DNA of 64,000 bases, from contig CAKPDR010000007.1 in NCBI GenBank assembly GCA_934149075.1, positions 1 to 64,000 on the forward strand, given 5' to 3'. Below the pieces are notes generated by a model that saw only the letters and a list, made by a program, of their open reading frames with translations, did not search any database and had not been told where the DNA came from. The stretch comes from an uncultured Clostridia bacterium. Its GTDB lineage: Bacteria > Bacillota > Clostridia > TANB77 > CAG-508. The position numbers and the translations under genes were made by a program. Positions within the stretch are counted from its first letter, which is position 1. Each line of letters starts with the position of its first letter. Positions 52,501 through 60,129 of this stretch are shown here, piece after piece.

Positions 52501-53110
52501 ATTTGGATCTAAGTTAAAAGTTAGAGACGGAGATGAAGTAAGAGCAGCACAACCACTTATAGAAGGTTCAATAAATCCTGCTGAAATTTTAGCAATAAAA
52601 GGACCAGAAGGAGTTTATGAATATGTAATTTCTGAAATTCAAAAAGCATATAGAAGCCAAGGTGTTGATATTAATGATAAGCACGTTGAAGTAATCGCAA
52701 GACAAATGCTTAGAAAGGTTAGAGTTGAAGATAGTGGAGATACAGATATGTTCCCAGGAACTTTAATTGATATGTATGAATTTGAAGACAAAAATAAATT
52801 AGTTGAGCAAGAAGGCAGACGACCAGCAACAGGTAAGAGAGTATTGCTTGGAATTACTAAAGCTTCACTTGCAACAGATAGTTTCTTATCAGCAGCATCT
52901 TTCCAAGAGACAACAAGAGTATTAACTGAAGCAGCTATTAAAGGTAAAGAAGATCATTTATTAGGATTAAAGGAAAATGTAATTATAGGTAAACTTATAC
53001 CGGCAGGTACAGGTATGAAGAGATATCAAGATGTTACAATTAAAGTTGAAGGTGAAGAAGAGAACATGCCAACAGAAGAAAGTGTTCCTGAAACACAAGA
53101 AAATATATAG
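49565..53110 (+). CDS. rpoC: RNA polymerase beta' subunit
   Basis: 1,181 residues. N-terminal zinc finger [20 protein letters not shown], clamp helices, the absolutely conserved catalytic loop [12 protein letters not shown], bridge helix and trigger-loop region ([21 protein letters not shown]), and the second zinc site (Cys residues in CDTHEG and [13 protein letters not shown]). Length is typical for Clostridia. AGAAGGGGG lies about 14 bases before ATG 49565. Cotranscribed with rpoB. Confidence 0.97.
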   Translation: [1181 protein letters not shown]

Positions 53111-53137
53111 TTAAAAAAGGAACAAAAAAATTGGAAG

Positions 53138-53186
53138 GGTACATAATTTACGTTTATTAAAATGTAAATTATGTACCTGTTTTTTT
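53138..53186 (+). terminator. Terminator of rpoBC
   Basis: GGTACATAATTTAC at 53138-53151 pairs with GTAAATTATGTACC at 53164-53177, followed by a T-run. Confidence 0.88.
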
Positions 53187-53240
53187 GATACTATTGATAA
53201 GACAAAAGAAATATGGTAAATTTATAATGAGGGGATTAGT

Positions 53241-54197
53241 ATGGAAGAAAAGAAGGAAAAATTAGAGTATTATAGAGAACTACTAACAAAGAATCCAACA
53301 CCATTGGAAGCATTCTATTTATCTGAATATAGAAAAGAAAGATTAGAGACATTATATGTTCAAAAAAACATGATGACCGCAACAATTTTAAGTTTATGTA
53401 AAAAGAAAAAAATTGAATTGAATATGGAGGCAAGAAAAAAAGTTAAAATAACATTTAAAAGTAATGATACCTTTGATTTAGATGATAGTGAATTTAATAT
53501 ATATGAATTATTAAAAGAGATTTCTGGAAAAAATAAAGAAATCGAAATTGAAAGGTTAAGAGATATTTGTAAAGACAACGCTATATTTTATACTGAATCA
53601 ATTAATAGGTTTGTAGATGAAATTATAGACGACTTATATAAACGTAAATTGATAGATAAAAATAAAGAAAGAAAATACAAGAAATATTCTAGAATAGATG
53701 AAAAAGGTATACTATTTAGATATATTTATCGATTGTTTGGGATAAAAAATAAAGATGAAATAGAAGTTTTTACAGATAAAGGGAAAAAAGAAAAGGAAAA
53801 ATGGAAGAACTTAAAAATGTATATTCAAAATACTTATTTGTTAGATGAGAAAGATATGAAGGATTTTGCTATATGTGAAAATTATTTGATATATGCGACA
53901 GTGTTTGGGATTTCAGACAAAATAATAAAAGAATTTGAAAAGTATTATTCAAAAGCATTTAAAGATGCAAACTGGAATGATAATGAAATAAAGGAAAAAT
54001 ATCCATTAATATATTATATATATAATCCAGAACATAATCGATTATGGGAGGATGACAATAGTATAAATCCAGTATCAATAATTAGTAAAGAATTAGAACA
54101 AGCATACTATATAGCTGCTCGTAAACGATATAGACACTTATATAGAAGTAATATTAAGTATGCAAAAGAATTTTGGATTGAACGAGAAGATGATTAA
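53241..54197 (+). CDS. Soluble protein resembling the DUF2207 C-terminal domain
   Basis: 318 residues. The N-terminal NPTPLEAFYLSEYRKERLETL..ATILSLCKKKKIEL looks like the P-A-x-L-x-x-L/winged helix part of DUF2207 proteins, and KWKNLKMYIQNTYLLDEKD..CENYLIYATVFGISDKIIKEF is close to their C-terminal W..YL.DFS / LIYA..LGV.DK segment. Known DUF2207 proteins are secreted-domain membrane proteins, yet no signal peptide or membrane helix is seen here, so this would be the cytoplasmic domain alone. It has a GGGGA ribosome site, 131 bases after rpoC and past its terminator. Function unknown. Confidence 0.6.
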   Translation: MEEKKEKLEYYRELLTKNPTPLEAFYLSEYRKERLETLYVQKNMMTATILSLCKKKKIELNMEARKKVKITFKSNDTFDLDDSEFNIYELLKEISGKNKEIEIERLRDICKDNAIFYTESINRFVDEIIDDLYKRKLIDKNKERKYKKYSRIDEKGILFRYIYRLFGIKNKDEIEVFTDKGKKEKEKWKNLKMYIQNTYLLDEKDMKDFAICENYLIYATVFGISDKIIKEFEKYYSKAFKDANWNDNEIKEKYPLIYYIYNPEHNRLWEDDNSINPVSIISKELEQAYYIAARKRYRHLYRSNIKYAKEFWIEREDD

Positions 54198-54215
54198 ATT
54201 GATAAGGAAAAATAG

Positions 54216-54255
54216 GAATCAAATTTATGCTAATGTATAAATTTGATTCTTATTT
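54216..54255. terminator. Bidirectional terminator between convergent genes
   Basis: GAATCAAATTTAT at 54216-54228 pairs with ATAAATTTGATTC at 54237-54249, followed by TTATTTTG; it separates the DUF2207-like gene and the minus-strand HD gene. Confidence 0.8.
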
Positions 54256-54264
54256 TGTGTAAAA

Positions 54265-54756
54265 TTATTGTAGTTTATTCTGATATCGTTTTTTATGAAA
54301 AAAATTATATATGTAGTAAGCACAAAAATTTTTCCATTCTTTAAATGCACAATACTTATCAACAAATGTAATAACAAAACTTTCTAAATATTTTGGTAGA
54401 AAAAAAGTTAAGGGCCACATGTGTTTTAAAATAATATCCTTTTCTTTATCATTAAAAGAAAAGAGTTGATTAGCATTATTTAGTGCTATTTTAGGATGAT
54501 TTTTAATATGATTTTTTGGTCTTGTAAATTTATTTTCACAATCATAAAAAAATAAATCATGTAATAGTCCTGCACGTGCTGCAGAAGTATAATCAAGTTT
54601 TAAGAATTTACATACTAAATATGAATAATACGAAACAGATAAACTGTGTTCAAACCTAGTATATATGTAATGGTGTTTATATAATTTTAATTTCTGAAAT
54701 GTTTCATTTTCTAGTATATCTTCAATTATGTTATAAAATTCTTTATTATGTTTCAA
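54265..54756 (-). CDS. HD-domain phosphohydrolase-like protein, paralogue
   Basis: 163 residues, paralogous to the HD protein at 32000-32515: FEHSLSVSYYSY (His37), AARAGLLHDLFFYD (His66-Asp67), then ILKHMWPLTFFLPKYLESFVITFVD. Metal ligands are conserved. It starts with TTG at 54756, supported by AAAGGATG 7 bases upstream. Solitary gene on the minus strand between plus-strand operons. Substrate unknown. Confidence 0.8.
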   Translation of the reverse strand: MKHNKEFYNIIEDILENETFQKLKLYKHHYIYTRFEHSLSVSYYSYLVCKFLKLDYTSAARAGLLHDLFFYDCENKFTRPKNHIKNHPKIALNNANQLFSFNDKEKDIILKHMWPLTFFLPKYLESFVITFVDKYCAFKEWKNFCAYYIYNFFHKKRYQNKLQ

Positions 54757-54843
54757 TGTAATTCATCCTTTCGACAATAATATATTTAAAAATATTATAA
54801 CATAATATAAAGGTGATGTAACTGGAAAAAGGTGCTAGAAAGC

Positions 54844-54872
54844 TTGACAAAAGCCACGTTTAGAAGTATACT
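54844..54872 (+). promoter_or_regulatory. Promoter of gdpP-rplI-dnaB
   Basis: TTGACA at 54844-54849 and TATACT at 54867-54872, 17-base spacer. Confidence 0.65.
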
Positions 54873-54944
54873 AGAATAGTATAAAATAGCAATAATGTGA
54901 CAAAATATAGTTAAAATTAAAAAGTCTTGAGAAAGGGATAAAAT

Positions 54945-56960
54945 ATGTCAGGAAGTAATAGAAAAATATTTGATAATTTAGTGTCAAGAACAAAAATATA
55001 TTTAGTAATAATATTTTTATTACTTGCAATAGTATCATATTTAAAAGTAAACTTAATAATACCATCTATTATAATATATATATTGGTATTAGGATATACG
55101 TACTTTGCTAATAATAAAAGAAAAAGTGAGATATCTGAACAGTTACAAGATTTAACTTTAACTGTAGATTCAGCAGCGAAAAGTAGTTTGATAAATTCAC
55201 CATTTCCTTTGATAATAATAGAAACAGATGGAAATGTTGTATGGAGAAGTTCAAAATTTATAACTGAATTTGCAAATATTGATATTAATAATTATCTTAG
55301 TGATTTAATAGTAGATGTTAAAAGTAAAATTGAAGAAAATCAAAAAAAAGATCAAAAAATCAAATCAATAGTAAAAAATATTGAAATTGGAAAGAAAAAA
55401 TATAAAGTACAATGTCAATTTGCAAAAACAAAAAGAAGTGAAAGAAAAAAAGTTGCAGAATATATGGTAATTATCTATTTTATAGATGAAACAGAAAAAT
55501 ATGAATTAAAAAAAGAAAATGAAAATAAAAATACATGTGTTGGAATTATAATGGTAGACAATTATGAAGAAGTAATGCAAAGAGTAGATACTGAACAAAA
55601 AACACAATTAATGGCAAAAGTAGAAAATATAATATATGACTGGGTAAATGAAACAAATGGAATTTTAGTAAAAGAAGACAGAGACACATATGTATATATT
55701 TTTGAACAACGTAATTTAGATAAAATAAAAGAAAGTAAATTTGCGATATTAGATTATATAAAAGATATTGTAAGAAAAGATAAAATACAATTAACATTAA
55801 GTATTGCAATATCAAATGAAGGAGAAACTGATAAAGAAGTATATAAATCAGCAACAGCAGCAATGGACGTAATTCTTGGAAGAGGAGGAGATCAGGCTGT
55901 TATAAGAGAAAATGGAAAATATCAATTCTTTGGAGGAAAAGTAGAAGAGGTAGAGAAAAGAACAAAAGTAAAAGCAAGAATAGTAGCACATGCATTAGAA
56001 GAATTAATGTCAACATGTGAAAATGTAATTATAATGGGACATTCAAATCCAGATATAGATGCAGTTGGCTCTGCACTAGGAGTATATAGAATGGCAACAA
56101 GTTTAGGAAAAGAAGCATATATACTTGCAAATAGTGAATCAGCTTCAATAAAAACATTTGTATCAAATTTGCCAGAGGATTATAAAAATGTAATAATAAA
56201 TAAAGAAACAGCTTTAGCTAGAGTAGATGCAGAAACTTTATTAGTAGTTGTAGATACACATAAAAAATCATATGTAGAAGAACCAGAGTTATTAAATAAA
56301 ACAAATAAAATAGTTGTAATAGACCATCATAGAAGAGGAACAGATTTTATTGACCAAAGCATATTAACATTTCAAGAAGTTTATGCTTCTTCAGCAGCAG
56401 AATTAGTAACAGAATTAATACAATATACTCAAAATGAAGTTGAATTAACAACTTTAGAAGCAGAAGCACTTTATGCAGGAATTATGATGGATACAAAAAA
56501 CTTTACATTTAAAACAGGTGTAAGAACATTTGAAGCAGCAGCATATTTACGTAGATGTGGTGTTGATATAATCAAAGTAAAAAAATGGTTCCAGAGTGAT
56601 TTGGAAAGTTATAATAAAATATCAGAAATTGTTAGAAAAGCAGAAGTAATACGTGACACAATTGCAATTTCATCTTATGAAGTTCAAGAAAATGATACAA
56701 GTTTAATATGTGCAAAAGCAGCAGATGAATTATTGACAATAGGAAATATTACTGCATCATTTGTATTAGGAACAATGGAAAATCAAATTTGTATAAGTGG
56801 ACGTTCAATTGGAGATATAAATGTTCAAGTAATACTTGAAAAATTGGGTGGCGGAGGCCATATAACACTTGCAGGTGCACAATTAGAAAATATGACAATA
56901 GATGAAGCTAAACAAGAATTGATTAGTAAAATTGAAGAATATTTTAGTGAAAAAGAATAG
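54945..56960 (+). CDS. gdpP: Cyclic di-AMP phosphodiesterase GdpP
   Basis: 671 residues. Two N-terminal membrane helices (about 18-52), a degenerate PAS-like domain, a degenerate GGDEF domain (about 190-310, with no GGDEF signature) and a DHH/DHHA1 phosphodiesterase: GHSNPDIDAVGSALG (about 364-378), VVVIDHHRRG-like IVVIDHHRRG (about 457-466) and GGGGHITLAGAQ (about 634). It hydrolyses c-di-AMP to pApA and so influences potassium and wall homeostasis. The gdpP-rplI-dnaB order is standard in Firmicutes. GAAAGGG ribosome site. Confidence 0.93.
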   Translation: MSGSNRKIFDNLVSRTKIYLVIIFLLLAIVSYLKVNLIIPSIIIYILVLGYTYFANNKRKSEISEQLQDLTLTVDSAAKSSLINSPFPLIIIETDGNVVWRSSKFITEFANIDINNYLSDLIVDVKSKIEENQKKDQKIKSIVKNIEIGKKKYKVQCQFAKTKRSERKKVAEYMVIIYFIDETEKYELKKENENKNTCVGIIMVDNYEEVMQRVDTEQKTQLMAKVENIIYDWVNETNGILVKEDRDTYVYIFEQRNLDKIKESKFAILDYIKDIVRKDKIQLTLSIAISNEGETDKEVYKSATAAMDVILGRGGDQAVIRENGKYQFFGGKVEEVEKRTKVKARIVAHALEELMSTCENVIIMGHSNPDIDAVGSALGVYRMATSLGKEAYILANSESASIKTFVSNLPEDYKNVIINKETALARVDAETLLVVVDTHKKSYVEEPELLNKTNKIVVIDHHRRGTDFIDQSILTFQEVYASSAAELVTELIQYTQNEVELTTLEAEALYAGIMMDTKNFTFKTGVRTFEAAAYLRRCGVDIIKVKKWFQSDLESYNKISEIVRKAEVIRDTIAISSYEVQENDTSLICAKAADELLTIGNITASFVLGTMENQICISGRSIGDINVQVILEKLGGGGHITLAGAQLENMTIDEAKQELISKIEEYFSEKE

Positions 56961-56975
56961 AAAGAAGGACAAAAC

Positions 56976-57419
56976 ATGAAAGTAATATTAAAAGCAGATA
57001 TAAAAGGTGTAGGAAAAAAAGATGAAGTAATAAATGCATCAGATGGATATGCTCGTAATTTTTTATTTCCAAAGAATTTAGCTGTTGAGGCAAATGCTGA
57101 GAATATGAGTAAATTGAAAGCACAAAAAGATGCAACTCAATTCAGAAAAAATAATGAAAAAGAAGATGCTAAAAAGCTTGCAGAAAAATTAACTAAAATA
57201 ACAGTAAGAATTGAAGTTAAAGCTGGAGAAAATGGAAAGATTTTCGGTGGAGTTTCTGCAAAAGATATTTCAGAGAATTTAGATAAACAACATCAAATAA
57301 AAGTTGATAAGAAAAAAATTGATTTGAAAGAAACAATAAAAACACTTGGAGTTCATAATGTTGACGTAAAATTATATGAGGGTGTATCAGGTGTTATTAA
57401 AGTAGACGTAAGAGGGTAA
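56976..57419 (+). CDS. rplI: 50S ribosomal protein L9
   Basis: 147 residues. The N-terminal domain has MKVILKADIKGVGKKDEVI and DGYARNFLFPKNLAVEA, joined by a long helix to a C-terminal domain with GKIFGGVSAKDI and VDVRG at the end. L9 bridges neighbouring ribosomes and influences frame fidelity. It lies 15 bases after gdpP with a GAAGGA site. A long hairpin begins right at its stop codon. Confidence 0.96.
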   Translation: MKVILKADIKGVGKKDEVINASDGYARNFLFPKNLAVEANAENMSKLKAQKDATQFRKNNEKEDAKKLAEKLTKITVRIEVKAGENGKIFGGVSAKDISENLDKQHQIKVDKKKIDLKETIKTLGVHNVDVKLYEGVSGVIKVDVRG

Positions 57420-57546
57420 CGGTTGAAAAATAATTACAATTTTGGCTGCGTCAAATTTCATTTAAAACGCGGTTACATACAAAGAGTATGCGCCCTTGCC
57501 TTTTAAATAAAATTTTCCTTGCCAAAATTTAATTCTTTTCCAACCG
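57420..57546. repeat. Long hairpin element, copy D (rplI-dnaB gap)
   Basis: Arms 57420-57480 and 57486-57546 each span 61 bases and pair with a few bulges: outer CGGTTG/CAACCG, middle AATTTTGGC/GCCAAAATT and ATTTAAAA/TTTTAAAT, inner CATAC/GTATG around AAAGA. It begins immediately after the rplI stop. Its architecture is like copies A and B, but the sequence is different, so it may belong to another family. Confidence 0.75.
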
Positions 57547-57567
57547 AATCGGTACCTTAGGAAAGGA

Positions 57568-58914
57568 ATGAAACAAAAAATGGAATTAGGAAAAATACCA
57601 CCACATGACATAGATGCTGAACAAGCTGTTTTAGGAAGTATGTTAACAGATAGAGATGCAGTAAATGCAGCAATTGAAACACTAAAAGAAGATGCATTTT
57701 ATAGGGATGATAATAGAATAATTTTTCAGGCAATAGTTAATTTATACAGTAAATCAGAACCAATAGATATAATTACCTTAAAAGATGAATTAGAGTCTAT
57801 GGATAAATTTGAACAAGTTGGTGGATACGAATATTTGGCAAATTTGCCAGATAAAGTGCCAACAACAGCAAATGTTCAAAAATACATAAAAATAGTTGAA
57901 GAAAAATCAATACTAAGAAATTTGATAAAAACAGCTAATGAAATAATAGAACTTGGATATAGTCCAACAGAAGATGTTGAAGATATAATGGATGGAGCAG
58001 AAAAAAAGATTTTTGATATAATGCAAAGTAAAAATCAAAAAGGATATTCTCCAATAAAAGACGTATTGGTAGAAAGTTTTACTAAATTAGAGGAATTATA
58101 TAATAGAAAACAACATATAACAGGTGTACCAACAGGATTTTCAGAATTAGATTACAAAACAGCCGGATTACATGGTTCTGAACTTATATTAGTTGCAGCA
58201 AGACCTGCTATGGGTAAAACTGCATTTGCATTAAATATAGCAACAAATGCAGCATTAAGAGGAAATGCTCCTGTTGCTATATTTAGTTTAGAGATGTCTA
58301 AAGACCAACTTGTAAACAGAATTTTATGTAGTGAGGCAATGGTTGATAGTAATAAAGTTAGAACAGGAAAATTAGAAGAAGATGACTGGATAAAACTTGC
58401 AGGAGCAATTGGCCCATTATCAGAATCGGAAATTTATATAGATGATACACCAGGTATATCTGTAATGGAAATAAGAACTAAATGTAGAAAACTTAAAATG
58501 GAGAAGAACATTGGTTTAGTTGTCATAGATTACTTACAGCTAGTACAAGGAAGTAATAAGAGAATTGGAAGTAGAGAGCAAGAGATATCTGAAATAAGTA
58601 GGTCTTTGAAGATATTAGCAAAAGAAATAAATGTACCAGTAATAGCATTATCACAGTTATCAAGAGCTGTAGAACAAAGACCTGATCATAGACCTATGCT
58701 TTCAGATTTGCGTGAGTCCGGAGCAATAGAACAGGATGCGGATATTGTTATGTTCTTATATAGAGATGACTATTATAATAAGGAAAGTGAGAAAAAGGAT
58801 ATTGCGGAGGTTATAATTGCTAAACAGAGAGGTGGTTCAACTGGAACTGTCGAACTATTATGGATGGGTAATTATACTAAATTTGTTAACTTAGAAAAAA
58901 GATTTGATGATTAA
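57568..58914 (+). CDS. dnaB: Replicative DNA helicase
   Basis: 448 residues. N-terminal domain starts at PPHDIDAEQAVLGSML; the RecA-like C-terminal helicase has Walker A RPAMGKTAFALNIATN (about 212-227), Walker B LVVIDYLQL and the DnaB motifs LSRAVEQRPDHRPMLSDLRESG. It unwinds DNA at the replication fork as a hexamer. No intein is present. ATG 57568 has AGGA at 5 bases; ATG 57580 is an alternative with AAAGGA 12 bases away. Confidence 0.96.
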   Translation: MKQKMELGKIPPHDIDAEQAVLGSMLTDRDAVNAAIETLKEDAFYRDDNRIIFQAIVNLYSKSEPIDIITLKDELESMDKFEQVGGYEYLANLPDKVPTTANVQKYIKIVEEKSILRNLIKTANEIIELGYSPTEDVEDIMDGAEKKIFDIMQSKNQKGYSPIKDVLVESFTKLEELYNRKQHITGVPTGFSELDYKTAGLHGSELILVAARPAMGKTAFALNIATNAALRGNAPVAIFSLEMSKDQLVNRILCSEAMVDSNKVRTGKLEEDDWIKLAGAIGPLSESEIYIDDTPGISVMEIRTKCRKLKMEKNIGLVVIDYLQLVQGSNKRIGSREQEISEISRSLKILAKEINVPVIALSQLSRAVEQRPDHRPMLSDLRESGAIEQDADIVMFLYRDDYYNKESEKKDIAEVIIAKQRGGSTGTVELLWMGNYTKFVNLEKRFDD

Positions 58915-59007
58915 GAATTCCTAAAGTTTCTTCAATCATATTCGTCACTACATTTATAATTTGTCTTTTAAGATTTTGGAGTAGAGATTAAGAGAGGATC
59001 AAATTTT

Positions 59008-59997
59008 ATGAAACAAAAAGTAATAGAAACAATAAGAAAATATAGTTTAATAGAAGATGGAGATAAAATAGTTTTAGGAGTATCAGGTGGACCAGATTCG
59101 ATATCAATGCTAAATATTTTAAAAGAAATAAAAGAGGAACAAATTATAAAATTTGAAATATATGTAGCACATATAAATCATATGATAAGAGAAGAAGCCA
59201 TTGATGATGAAAAATATGTTGAAGATTATTGTAATAGAAATAATATCAAATGTTACATAAAAAGAATAGATGTAGTAAAAATTGCGAATGATAAAAAAAT
59301 CGGTACAGAAGAAGCAGGGAGAAATGCTAGATATGAATTTTTTGAAAAAATATTGAAAGAAACAGATTCAAATAAAATTGCAATAGCACATAACAAAAAT
59401 GACAAAATTGAAACAATAATAATGCATTTGCTTAGGGGAAGTGGACTTTCAGGTCTTAAGGGAATAGAACCAATAAGAGATAATAAGTTTATACGACCAT
59501 TAATAGAATGTGAACGTAGTGAAATAGAACAATATTGCGAAGAAAAAGAGTTAAAACCACGAATAGACAAAACAAATTTTGAAAATGAATATACAAGGAA
59601 TAAAATTCGAAACATGGTTATTCCGTACATAAAACAAGAATTTAATCCCAATATAGTACAAACATTAAGTAGGTTATCAGAAGTTGTTACGGAAGAGGTT
59701 GAATATGTAGATAAACAAACACAGAAAATATATCAACAAATATTAATTGAAAAAACAGATCAACAGATTGCATTAAATTTAAAAAAGTTCAATGAACAAG
59801 AAAAAATAATAAAAAGTCAATTAATATTACTAGCAACAAAACAACTAATGGGTTCTACACAGGGAATAGAAAAAATTCATATAGAAGATATAATTAAACT
59901 ATGTAACAATAATATAGGAAATAAATATTTAACACCAAATAAAAAAATAAAAATTTTAATTAAAGACAAAAGAATCAATTTTATAAAATTAGAGTAA
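59008..59997 (+). CDS. tilS: tRNA(Ile)-lysidine synthetase
   Basis: 329 residues. N-type ATP pyrophosphatase with the PP-loop SGGPDS (from Ser26), then HINHMIREEAIDDE, a GTEEAGRNARYEFF segment and AHNKNDKIETIIMHLLRGSGLSGLKGI. It converts C34 of tRNA-Ile to lysidine. The large C-terminal domain present in Escherichia coli TilS is missing, as in other short TilS proteins. GAGAGGAT ribosome site. It precedes ftsH, the typical Firmicutes order, but hpt is not between them. Confidence 0.93.
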   Translation: MKQKVIETIRKYSLIEDGDKIVLGVSGGPDSISMLNILKEIKEEQIIKFEIYVAHINHMIREEAIDDEKYVEDYCNRNNIKCYIKRIDVVKIANDKKIGTEEAGRNARYEFFEKILKETDSNKIAIAHNKNDKIETIIMHLLRGSGLSGLKGIEPIRDNKFIRPLIECERSEIEQYCEEKELKPRIDKTNFENEYTRNKIRNMVIPYIKQEFNPNIVQTLSRLSEVVTEEVEYVDKQTQKIYQQILIEKTDQQIALNLKKFNEQEKIIKSQLILLATKQLMGSTQGIEKIHIEDIIKLCNNNIGNKYLTPNKKIKILIKDKRINFIKLE

Positions 59998-60066
59998 GAG
60001 TTTTATATCCGTAGAAAACTCTTAAAATCGTAATGAAAAGGACACAAAAAAGTCACGAAAAAACTA

Positions 60067-60095
60067 TTGAAAAATGAAAAGAGATATGTTATAGT
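60067..60095 (+). promoter_or_regulatory. Promoter of ftsH
   Basis: TTGAAA at 60067-60072 and TATAGT at 60090-60095, 17-base spacer. Confidence 0.6.
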
Positions 60096-60129
60096 TTCAA
60101 ATGAATAATAATAAAATAGGAGGAACTAG

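Noticed and set aside
59996..60022. AAGAGTTTT/AAAACTCTT stem after tilS as a terminator
   Set aside because: It is followed by AAAATCG, not a T-run; reported at most as a weak stem.
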